From an uncultured Erysipelotrichaceae bacterium (lineage in GTDB: Bacteria > Bacillota_I > Bacilli_A > Erysipelotrichales > Erysipelotrichaceae): a stretch of 64,000 nt of DNA. The stretch is taken from positions 1 to 64,000 of the forward strand of contig CAMCKH010000005.1 in the NCBI GenBank assembly GCA_945875435.1. Direction: 5' to 3'. The position numbers and the translations under genes were made by a program. The notes under the pieces were generated by a model. The model saw only the letters and a program-made list of their open reading frames with translations. It was not told the DNA's origin and did not search any database. Below are positions 18,379 to 25,597 of the stretch, piece after piece; the first letter of the stretch is position 1, and each line of letters opens with the position of its first letter.

Positions 18379-18700
18379 TCTTGTTGAAACCTTTCTTACT
18401 TGGACGAAGTTGTTTTTCAAGCATTTCTACAAATTTGTCTTTTAAAATATCAAACTCATCGTCGCTCATTTCTTTTACTTGACCAACAACCCTAACCTCT
18501 ACATTGCTAAGATCTACATCCTCAAAACTCATAACATCATTTTTAGGTCTTATAAGCTCCTTAATATCTTCAAAAATATCGATATGAACTATCGCATATC
18601 TATCTTGTCCATCTTCACTAATTACAATAGCTTGGGCAGTTTCTAACTCATTAAGATAGGGGTTTAAACAACTAAGATCATCTCTTTCAATTTTTTTCAT
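18368..18700 (-). CDS. Small acidic protein of unknown function
   Basis: I do not recognise this 110-residue acidic protein (starts MKKIERDDLSCLNPYLNEL). It has no membrane segment and no signal peptide. The middle, QDRYAIVHIDIFEDIKELI, looks like a small alpha/beta domain, and the tail is basic (KQLRPSKKGFNKNES). GGAG sits 7 nt before ATG 18700; a TTG directly before it was not used. It overlaps queT by 14 nt and tmk by 11 nt, so it is translated with them. In many Bacilli this slot beside tmk holds YaaQ/DarA, a cyclic-di-AMP-binding protein of similar size, but I see no convincing resemblance. Confidence 0.8.
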   Translation of the reverse strand: MKKIERDDLSCLNPYLNELETAQAIVISEDGQDRYAIVHIDIFEDIKELIRPKNDVMSFEDVDLSNVEVRVVGQVKEMSDDEFDILKDKFVEMLEKQLRPSKKGFNKNES

Positions 18701-19205
18701 CAAAGTTCTCCAAAATTTTGAATAGTCTATCTTTAACTATTAAACCAAAAATAAGTACAATCACAAATTCACTCGCAAAAACTGTTGAGAAATTATAAAT
18801 AAATAACGCAAAGAAATTATCTCTACCAAAAACATAAGCAAGTTCAGCACCTATAATAAGACCGTTGATTAAAGCAGGCATTGTTAAAGCTAAAAGTGGT
18901 TGATTAAATGTTTTAACATCCTTAAATTTATTTATTAAAGTAGCCGCAATAAAGGTTGCGAAAGTTCCTAAAAACACATCTAAAAAACCAATAGGATTAA
19001 TTCCGATAATTACTCCTATTAAATTAGTAATAAAACAAGCAACTGTTAAGGCGTAAATATATTTTTTATCTTTTAATGCTAAAACATTTAAAACTTCTGC
19101 GTATCTAAATTGAATAATGCCAAAAGAAAAATCACCTAGCACTAAAGAGCTCACAATGTAAATTATTGCGATGGCAGTATATAATAATTTTTTTCTTAAA
19201 TTCAT
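18687..19205 (-). CDS. queT: QueT-family queuosine-precursor transporter (ECF S component)
   Basis: A 172-residue membrane protein with about five to six helices and the QueT signature: GIIQFRYAEVLNVLAL after the first helix and NPIGFLDVFLGTFATFIAA in the middle. QueT proteins are substrate-binding S components of energy-coupling-factor importers for queuosine precursors, and work with a shared EcfA/EcfA'/EcfT module that is not in this window. No queuosine synthesis gene is present here. GAGGGG precedes the ATG. The gene starts 2 nt after the Nudix gene, and I see no preQ1 riboswitch before it. Confidence 0.85.
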   Translation of the reverse strand: MNLRKKLLYTAIAIIYIVSSLVLGDFSFGIIQFRYAEVLNVLALKDKKYIYALTVACFITNLIGVIIGINPIGFLDVFLGTFATFIAATLINKFKDVKTFNQPLLALTMPALINGLIIGAELAYVFGRDNFFALFIYNFSTVFASEFVIVLIFGLIVKDRLFKILENFDEKN

Positions 19206-19207
19206 TT

Positions 19208-19732
19208 TTATCCCCTCATTCTTTCAATATGGTAAGCTAGACATATGCTTTTAGCATCTACTATCTTACCTTCTTTTATCATTTGATGTATTTCATCTAA
19301 GGTGAAACGATGAAGTTCTATTCTTTCATCTTTATCTAATTCCTGACCAAGAAATTTATCTAATTTCGCATAATATAAATAAATTAACTCACTACAATAA
19401 CCGCAAGTCGGAACCATATAACCAAAATCTATTACATCTTTAACACTATAACCAGTTTCTTCAACCGCTTCTCTAATTGCGGTATTTTTAGGATCTTCGT
19501 TAGGTTCTAATTTCCCTGCACAAAACTCATACATTTCTCTTTCAACCGCATAACGATATTGTTTAACCATTAAAAATTTACCTTCGTTATCTTCAATCGC
19601 AATACAAGCACCTCCATTATGCTTTACGACTTCACGATAACTAATACTTCCATCATCTAAAATAACTTCATCTTTTACCAGCTTTACTATATAGCCGTTA
19701 TATATATCTTGTCTTTTATTAAATTTTTCCAT
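19208..19732 (-). CDS. Nudix hydrolase, probable ADP-ribose pyrophosphatase
   Basis: A 174-residue protein with a complete Nudix box, GKLEPNEDPKNTAIREAVEE then TG, matching GX5EX7REUXEEXGU. The preceding residues (EMYEFCAG) are typical of ADP-ribose pyrophosphatases, which split ADP-ribose to AMP and ribose 5-phosphate. The length is normal for the NudF group. It is the first gene of the nine-gene operon running to tex. The ATG has no Shine-Dalgarno; a TATAAT ends 6 nt upstream, suggesting a leaderless message. Confidence 0.9.
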   Translation of the reverse strand: MEKFNKRQDIYNGYIVKLVKDEVILDDGSISYREVVKHNGGACIAIEDNEGKFLMVKQYRYAVEREMYEFCAGKLEPNEDPKNTAIREAVEETGYSVKDVIDFGYMVPTCGYCSELIYLYYAKLDKFLGQELDKDERIELHRFTLDEIHQMIKEGKIVDAKSICLAYHIERMRG

Positions 19733-19738
19733 AATATA

Positions 19739-19744
19739 ATTATA
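19739..19744 (-). promoter_or_regulatory. -10 box 6 nt before Nudix start (leaderless candidate)
   Basis: TATAAT on the minus strand, then six bases, then ATG 19732. No AGGAGG-like site lies between. No good -35 hexamer is visible because the region upstream is the T-rich tail of the kinase-gene terminator. Confidence 0.5.
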
Positions 19745-19750
19745 TAAAAT

Positions 19751-19779
19751 TTTAAAAATAAAAGCAGTAAAAACTGCTT
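19751..19779 (-). terminator. Terminator after PASTA kinase gene
   Basis: Stem AAGCAGT/ACTGCTT (19762-19779) with a 4-nt loop and a T-rich tail on the minus strand, just past the kinase stop. Confidence 0.8.
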
Positions 19780-19782
19780 AAA

Positions 19783-21387
19783 TTATTCTTCAAAATATTT
19801 AATAATGATTTTATTATTATCTTCTTGGGTATAAATAGTACCTTCTGACGGATTAATTTCAATAATATCACCATTAATATATTTTTTACTGTCTTCTTCA
19901 CTTAATTGACTTCTATCAACTTTAATAAGTTCTACCTTTAAACCTTTTTCTTCAAAAAAGAATTTTGCATCATTATACTTACTATTTTTAATATTGTGAG
20001 GAATCATTATACTAGGATAAGGAACATAGGTAAATTTAATTTCTTTAATTTCATTGGGATTAAACTTATCATTAGGTAGTAATAATTCTTGTTTTAAAAT
20101 AGTTCCACTTTCCTTAGCAGAAGTATTATCAACTTCTGTTTTAATAGTTACATATTTGTAAACATTTTCTATTTCTTGTCTAACTTCTTTAATATTTTTA
20201 CCTACATAATCTTTCATCACAGCATATTTTCCTTCAGAAACCGTGATTACAACCTTGCTTCCCTTTTCAACTTCGCTTCCTGCTTCCGGAACAAAACTAA
20301 TTATTTTTCCCTGATCTATATTATCGGTAAGTTCTCTTTTAATATTATTCAAATCAATACTTAATCCTTCTAATTGTAATAATTCTTGAGCTTCTAAGAC
20401 ATCATAGTTTTGAATATCGGGAACAGCAACATACTTAGTTCCAAAACGCAAAACCCCACTTAATATTAAAGTAAAAATAATCAATACAATACTAATGATT
20501 GTGATAACTGTTATGTATATGAATATATAAGCACTACTTCTATCTACTTTTTTCTTTTTACTGTTTTTCTTACTATTTTTTTTATTCATTTCTAAATCAC
20601 CTAAAAGTTCAGATAAATCTTTATATCTATTAATTTTTTCTTTGGCACAACATTTTAAAATAACATCTTCAAGTTCTTTGGGAATTGTTTTATCAATATC
20701 TCTAATTTTTGGAAAAGGTTCGTTTAAATGTTTAATCGCCACATCAATTGGAGTTTGTGCTTTATAAGGAACAGTTCCGCTAAGCAATTCATAAAATACA
20801 ACACCCAAGGCATAAATATCAGACTGTATACTAGCATAAGATCCTTTTGACAGCTCTGGTGCTAAATAATGGACACTTCCAAGAACTGTATTATTGGCGG
20901 TTAGTTGCATCGCATCGCTTGCGAGTGCTATTCCAAAATCTAATATTTTAACTGTACCATCATCTTTAACAATCACATTTTGAGGTTTAATATCTCTATG
21001 AATAATGTTTTCACTATGGGCATGACACAAAGCACTACTTAATTGTTTCATAATAAATATTGCTTCTTTTTTATCTAACTTACCTCTTTTTTGAATTAAT
21101 TTTTTTAAGGTAGAGCCAGAAACATATTCCATTACGATGAAATAATGGTTGTCTTGTTCACCCACATCATAGATTTCTACAATATTAGGATGCATTAATT
21201 TACTAACTGCAAAAGCCTCTCTTTTAAATCTTTCTACAGAATATAAATCACCAGTAAGATCTGATTTTAAAATTTTAATCGCAACTTCTCTATTTAAAAT
21301 TGTATCTAAAGCAAGGTAAACATCAGCCATGCCGCCTTTACCTATTAATTTTAATAATTTATATCTATTCATCAACAAATTATTCAC
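19783..21387 (-). CDS. prkC: PASTA-domain Ser/Thr protein kinase
   Basis: A 534-residue membrane kinase of the PrkC/StkP/PknB type. The cytoplasmic kinase domain (1 to about 265) shows GKGGMADVYLA, the ATP lysine in REVAIKIL (K38), HRDIKPQN, DFGIAL and GSVHYLAPE. A Lys-rich linker leads to one membrane helix (about 282-308), then three PASTA-like extracellular repeats to the C-terminus. These kinases sense muropeptides or lipid II and control wall growth and division. The start is GTG 21387 with GAGG 6 nt upstream; the internal ATG 21372 is too far from any ribosome site. It overlaps the phosphatase stop by 8 nt, the usual phosphatase-kinase pairing. Confidence 0.95.
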   Translation of the reverse strand: MNNLLMNRYKLLKLIGKGGMADVYLALDTILNREVAIKILKSDLTGDLYSVERFKREAFAVSKLMHPNIVEIYDVGEQDNHYFIVMEYVSGSTLKKLIQKRGKLDKKEAIFIMKQLSSALCHAHSENIIHRDIKPQNVIVKDDGTVKILDFGIALASDAMQLTANNTVLGSVHYLAPELSKGSYASIQSDIYALGVVFYELLSGTVPYKAQTPIDVAIKHLNEPFPKIRDIDKTIPKELEDVILKCCAKEKINRYKDLSELLGDLEMNKKNSKKNSKKKKVDRSSAYIFIYITVITIISIVLIIFTLILSGVLRFGTKYVAVPDIQNYDVLEAQELLQLEGLSIDLNNIKRELTDNIDQGKIISFVPEAGSEVEKGSKVVITVSEGKYAVMKDYVGKNIKEVRQEIENVYKYVTIKTEVDNTSAKESGTILKQELLLPNDKFNPNEIKEIKFTYVPYPSIMIPHNIKNSKYNDAKFFFEEKGLKVELIKVDRSQLSEEDSKKYINGDIIEINPSEGTIYTQEDNNKIIIKYFEE

Positions 21388-22120
21388 TGTCTACCTCATC
21401 ATTTTTTATTAAAATAATTGAAATATTATCATAACCACCGCTTTTAAGTGCTAAATTTAATAATTGTTTAGTTTTGGTGGTGATATTTTGATTGGTTTTT
21501 AATACTTTTTCAATATCTTCTTCTTCAACATAACCGTGAAGTCCATCGCTACACAGTAAGAAATAACTTCCTTTGTCATTAACTTTTTCAAAATCAAAAT
21601 CAATTTCATCACTAACTCCAATAGCTTTTAAAATATGATTTTTCTTGTTATGGCTTTTAGCTTTTTCTTTGGTTAATAATTTCGATTTAATAAGTTCATT
21701 TACAAAACTATGATCATCACTTAATTGAATAAGTTTTTCATTAAAAAGATAAACCCTACTATCTCCAGCATTAAACCAATAATTTCCAACATCGGTAATT
21801 AAAATTCCAACTAAAGTACTACACATTCCTCTAAATTCATAATTATTTTTAGAAATATCATAAATTTCTTTATTAATTCTACTAATGATGTTAGATACAA
21901 AAATTTTAATTTCTTTCTCGTTTTTAAAACCTGTATTTTCACTAAAATATGATGAAAAATCACTAATTATTTTTTGTGAAGCTACATCTCCACCACGATT
22001 ACCACCAACACCATCCGCAACTAGTGCTAAAAAATCATTATTCTTATTATAACAACAAATTAAACTGTCTTGATTACTTTTTCTTACTTTACCAATATCA
22101 TTTACAGTAAAAAATTCCAT
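21380..22120 (-). CDS. prpC: PP2C-type Ser/Thr phosphatase
   Basis: A 246-residue PPM/PP2C phosphatase, the partner that reverses PrkC phosphorylation. Metal-binding motifs are present: KVRKSNQDS near the N-terminus, LVADGVGGNRGGDVAS, FLLCSDGLHGYV and SGGYDNISIILI. The length is standard and no membrane segment is seen. The ATG has no Shine-Dalgarno but has TATAAT ending 6 nt upstream. In many Bacilli this pair follows rlmN/rsmB/fmt; here it stands alone between the pflB and kinase terminators. Confidence 0.95.
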   Translation of the reverse strand: MEFFTVNDIGKVRKSNQDSLICCYNKNNDFLALVADGVGGNRGGDVASQKIISDFSSYFSENTGFKNEKEIKIFVSNIISRINKEIYDISKNNYEFRGMCSTLVGILITDVGNYWFNAGDSRVYLFNEKLIQLSDDHSFVNELIKSKLLTKEKAKSHNKKNHILKAIGVSDEIDFDFEKVNDKGSYFLLCSDGLHGYVEEEDIEKVLKTNQNITTKTKQLLNLALKSGGYDNISIILIKNDEVDSE

Positions 22121-22126
22121 ATCTTT

Positions 22127-22132
22127 ATTATA
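22127..22132 (-). promoter_or_regulatory. -10 box 6 nt before prpC start (leaderless candidate)
   Basis: TATAAT on the minus strand, then AAAGAT, then ATG 22120. It lies after the pflB terminator, so prpC-prkC must have its own promoter. No convincing -35 box is seen at 16-18 nt. Confidence 0.5.
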
Positions 22133-22141
22133 TTAATAAAC

Positions 22142-22174
22142 TAATAAAAAAGCTACAATTTTTCATTGTAGCTT
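22142..22174 (-). terminator. Terminator after pflB
   Basis: The 10-bp stem AAGCTACAAT/ATTGTAGCTT is followed by TTTTATT on the minus strand, directly past the pflB stop. Confidence 0.9.
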
Positions 22175-22183
22175 AATTTTTTA

Positions 22184-24481
22184 TTAGAATTGATTGTGGA
22201 TAACTCGTTTTAAGATATCATCAATTTGTGCTTTAGTAGCTTTATTTAAGTATAAAGCATATCCTGAAACACGAAGCACAGCATGAGGGTTTTCACTAGG
22301 GTTTTGTAAGATGTGAATTAATTTTTCACGATTCAATACGTTAACATTTAAGTGGTGTCCACCCTTCTTGAAGTAACCATCTAACATTGAAGCTAAGTTA
22401 GCTTTTCTATCATTATCATCTCTTCCAAGTGCTTTAGGATGAATAGCGAATGTATATGAACTACCATCTTTAGCATCGTCAAATGGAATTTTAGCAACTG
22501 ACGCAAGAGCCGCAAGAGCACCAGATTTAACTGAGTTATATTGAGGGTTAGCACCTGGAGCAATTGGAGTCCAAGGTTCACGGTAACCTACAATTTCAGG
22601 GTTTGATCCAGTAAATACATTACCTAATGATTTACCATAAACAATATTAGAAGTAATTGTTAAGATTGAAGTTGTAACTTCTGCATTACGATATGTAGGT
22701 AATTTGCGTAATCTTTCCATAAAGTCATGTAAGAATCCTGTTACAAGTGAATCTACACGGTCATCATTGTTACCAAATGTAGGGAATTGTTCACCCTCAA
22801 CCACATAGTCTACTGGGAAGCCAGTTTCATCACGAACAATACGAACTTTTGAATACTTAACAGCTGATAACATATCACCAACTAAAGCTAATCCTGCGAT
22901 ACCAGTCGCAAAATAACGATGTGGGTGTGTGTCTAATAAAGCCATTTGACTTGATTCATAAGCATATCTATCATGAGATCTATGAATGATATTTAAAGCA
23001 CGCATGTAAGTTTTTGCAGTCCAATCTAATACTACATCTAACTTCTTAACTAATTCATCGTAATCTAAATAATCAGAAGTAATTGGTTCTAAACCATCAA
23101 TAACTTTATCACGAGTTTTTTCATCAATACCACCAGATACTGCATATAATAATGCTTTTGGACCAGAGAATCTAGCACCGAAGTATTGGTGTTCAAGACC
23201 CATAATTGATGGCGATACACAACAAGCAATCGCAGCATCAGTAGATCCTAATTTTAAGCTCATAACTTCATCATTTTCGTATTGAATAGCTGAAGTGTCG
23301 ATTGAAACCTTAGCACAGTATTGACGATATGCTAGAGGTAATTTTTCATTATAGAAAATAGTTAAGTTAGGTTCTGGTGATTCACCCATTGTATATAATG
23401 TGTGTAAGCAACGGAATGCTGTTTTAGTAACTAATGAACGACCATCATTGTTCATACCAGCGATTGACAATGTAACCCAAGTAGGCATACCAGAGAATAC
23501 ATCGTTAAAGTCAGGAGTACGAGCGAAACGAATCATTCTTAATTTCATTACAAAATGATCAATGAATTCTTGAGCTTCTGATTCAGTAATTAAACCAGCT
23601 TTTAAATCACGTTCAATATAAATATCGAAGAAAGCATCCATACGACCTAAAGAAGTCGCAGCACCATTTGTTTGTTTAGCAGCAGCTAAGAATGCTAAAT
23701 AAGTCCATTGAATAGCTTCTTGAGCAGTTCCTGCAGGTCTTCTTAAATCAAATCCGTGTAAATCACCTAATTTAATTAATTCACCTAAAGCACGGTATTG
23801 TTTAGAAACTTCTTCACGAAGTTGCATATCTGCATCAGTATAAATATCTTTTTCTAACGCTTTCCAGTCTTTATATTTTTCTTTCATTAAGAAATCAACA
23901 CCATATAAAGCTACACGGCGATAATCTCCTATAATACGACCACGACCATAAGCATCTGGAAGACCAGTAATTATTTTGTTACGACGCGCAACACGGATTT
24001 CATCATCATAAACATCAAATACACCTTGGTTGTGTGTTTGAACCCAATCGCTAAATTTAGCTTCTACTTCTGGATCTAATTTATATCCATAAGCCTCTAA
24101 AGCTTGTTTAGCCATACGAACACCACCAAATGGATTTAAACCTTGTTTTAATGGTTTATCTGTTTGTAGACCGATAATTTTTTCATAATCTTTTAATTCT
24201 TCTTTGATATATGCTTTATCATAAGCAAGAATAGTTGCGACAACTTTTTCTTCCATATCAGCTACGCCATGTTCAACTTCGTAAGCTAATAAATCTTGGA
24301 ATACTGCATTTAGTTTCTTAGTACCTTCAGTAGCTTCTGCTAAGAAAGATTCATCTCCTGTATATTCAGTGTAGTTATCACGGATAAATTGAGCTACATC
24401 AATGTTTTGTTTCCAAGAATCACCTTTAAAACCAAGCCATTGATTTTTTTCTAATTCAGCTAATGCTTCATTTTTTGACAT
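22184..24481 (-). CDS. pflB: Pyruvate formate-lyase (formate C-acetyltransferase)
   Basis: A 765-residue glycyl-radical enzyme that splits pyruvate with CoA into acetyl-CoA and formate during anaerobic fermentation. The adjacent active cysteines are in AIACCVSP and the C-terminal radical glycine is in RVSGYA. The length matches the family. GGGAGG lies 7 nt before the ATG. It is a single-gene unit with its own terminator. The activating enzyme pflA is not in the window. Codon use is more GC-tolerant than in neighbouring genes, as expected for a highly expressed gene. An inverted repeat (TTACAA, five bases, TTGTAA) lies about 50-65 nt upstream and may be an operator. Confidence 0.98.
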   Translation of the reverse strand: MSKNEALAELEKNQWLGFKGDSWKQNIDVAQFIRDNYTEYTGDESFLAEATEGTKKLNAVFQDLLAYEVEHGVADMEEKVVATILAYDKAYIKEELKDYEKIIGLQTDKPLKQGLNPFGGVRMAKQALEAYGYKLDPEVEAKFSDWVQTHNQGVFDVYDDEIRVARRNKIITGLPDAYGRGRIIGDYRRVALYGVDFLMKEKYKDWKALEKDIYTDADMQLREEVSKQYRALGELIKLGDLHGFDLRRPAGTAQEAIQWTYLAFLAAAKQTNGAATSLGRMDAFFDIYIERDLKAGLITESEAQEFIDHFVMKLRMIRFARTPDFNDVFSGMPTWVTLSIAGMNNDGRSLVTKTAFRCLHTLYTMGESPEPNLTIFYNEKLPLAYRQYCAKVSIDTSAIQYENDEVMSLKLGSTDAAIACCVSPSIMGLEHQYFGARFSGPKALLYAVSGGIDEKTRDKVIDGLEPITSDYLDYDELVKKLDVVLDWTAKTYMRALNIIHRSHDRYAYESSQMALLDTHPHRYFATGIAGLALVGDMLSAVKYSKVRIVRDETGFPVDYVVEGEQFPTFGNNDDRVDSLVTGFLHDFMERLRKLPTYRNAEVTTSILTITSNIVYGKSLGNVFTGSNPEIVGYREPWTPIAPGANPQYNSVKSGALAALASVAKIPFDDAKDGSSYTFAIHPKALGRDDNDRKANLASMLDGYFKKGGHHLNVNVLNREKLIHILQNPSENPHAVLRVSGYALYLNKATKAQIDDILKRVIHNQF

Positions 24482-24591
24482 CTTTTTTCCCTCCCAATCA
24501 ATATGTTAAAAAATAAACAAATGTCTACAATCTTTTACAAGCTAATTGTAACATATCATTTTTTCTAATGCTATTAAAACGCACTATTTTT

Positions 24592-24625
24592 TAAAAAAAT
24601 AAAAAACCATTTCAAAATGGTTTTT
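24592..24625 (-). terminator. Terminator after small DNA-binding-like gene
   Basis: Stem AAAAACCATT/AATGGTTTTT with a long T-rich tail on the minus strand. The gene's stop codon lies in the upstream arm. Confidence 0.85.
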
Positions 24626-24833
24626 ATTTATTTTCTTCTGCTTTAGTTTTTTTAACAGCAGCTTTTTTAATTACATCTGACATCGCTTTTCTAAAAACTT
24701 GTGATTGTGATACTTCTAAAATCTTACAAGCTTCTTTAAATTCATCTACAAAACTTTTTTTGTAAATAGCATTAATGGTACGCATGTTTTCTTTACGCCA
24801 TTTTGCTATGTAATCAGTTTGATTAAAACCCAT
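24624..24833 (-). CDS. Small basic protein, possible DNA-binding
   Basis: A 69-residue Lys-rich protein, starting MGFNQTDYIAKWRKENMRT. The middle (FKEACKILEVSQSQVFRKAM) reads like a short helix-turn-helix or ribbon-helix-helix segment, and the tail is KKAAVKKTKAEENK. Similar small proteins are common in low-GC Bacilli and mobile elements; I do not know a named function. It looks real because GAGAGG precedes the ATG at a good distance, a TATAAT lies further upstream, and a strong terminator follows. It is a single-gene unit between pflB and the BI-1 gene. Confidence 0.75.
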   Translation of the reverse strand: MGFNQTDYIAKWRKENMRTINAIYKKSFVDEFKEACKILEVSQSQVFRKAMSDVIKKAAVKKTKAEENK

Positions 24834-24898
24834 TTTTTTCCTCTCTATATTTTTTAAATATTATATAAAATATCTCACAAAATTAATAATAAGTCAAA

Positions 24899-25588
24899 TT
24901 ATTTACGACCTCTTCCACCTCTACCAAAAATCCTTAGTATTCTAATAAATAGATTCACAAAATCTAAATAGAGAATAAAAGCACCATAAATCATTATTTT
25001 ATCTCTAGATTCAACATTGCTTTCTAAATAATAAAATTCTTTAATTTTATTGACATCATAAGCTATAAAACCCAAAAATAAAATCACACCACCATAGAGT
25101 AAAAATGTACTAATACCATTACTTTTAATGAAAATATTCAAAATGGTTATTATTACCATTCCGAAAATTCCTGCATATAAATAAGGTCCAAAACTTAAAA
25201 AATTAGCCCCTAAACGATATCCGATAATTGCCATTGAAATAAACACTGATGCAGTAATTAAAAAGCAATAAGCAAGTGTGGTAATATCAAATGAAACCAG
25301 TAAAGTACTAAATGTAATGCCTGTTAAAATACTATATAGGGCAAAACAAATTTTTGCAGTAATAACTTTCATTTTATTAAGTCTAAATGAAAAGAAAAGT
25401 GTAATTCCTATTTGTAAAATTACAGCAAAAGGAACTAGTGAAAACAACATAGGGTCTTTAATTAAAAAACTGAAAGTCGCAAAACTAGTAATGGCTGTTA
25501 TAAAAAGACCTAAACTTAAAGTTATAAAAACTTTTGAAATGAAATTATTAAAAGTTAAATCTACATAATCGTATGTTTTATTAATCAT
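24899..25588 (-). CDS. Bax inhibitor-1 (YccA/YetJ-like) membrane protein
   Basis: A 229-residue protein with seven predicted membrane helices and family landmarks: YVDLTFNNFISKVFITLSLGL at the start (hydrophobic first helix after a short cytoplasmic end), GITFSTLL, FIAYDVNKIK and the C-terminal ILYLDFVNLFIRILRIFG. BI-1 proteins of this group (YetJ in B. subtilis) are pH-sensitive calcium-leak channels. It ends with a basic GRGGRGRK tail. TAGGAGG precedes the ATG. It follows the fusion gene by 9 nt and closes the ugd operon. Confidence 0.9.
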   Translation of the reverse strand: MINKTYDYVDLTFNNFISKVFITLSLGLFITAITSFATFSFLIKDPMLFSLVPFAVILQIGITLFFSFRLNKMKVITAKICFALYSILTGITFSTLLVSFDITTLAYCFLITASVFISMAIIGYRLGANFLSFGPYLYAGIFGMVIITILNIFIKSNGISTFLLYGGVILFLGFIAYDVNKIKEFYYLESNVESRDKIMIYGAFILYLDFVNLFIRILRIFGRGGRGRK

Positions 25589-25597
25589 TTTATCCTC

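Noticed and set aside
18687-19738. preQ1 riboswitch before queT
   Set aside because: queT starts 2 nt after the Nudix stop, and only 6 nt separate the Nudix ATG from its -10 box, so there is no room for one.
22393-22581. Minus-strand 62-codon frame inside pflB
   Set aside because: It is out of frame with pflB, which is intact and highly conserved over this stretch.
24520-24560. Rex box upstream of pflB
   Set aside because: The palindrome has TTACAA/TTGTAA arms with a 5-nt spacer, not TTGTG/CACAA with the Rex spacing.
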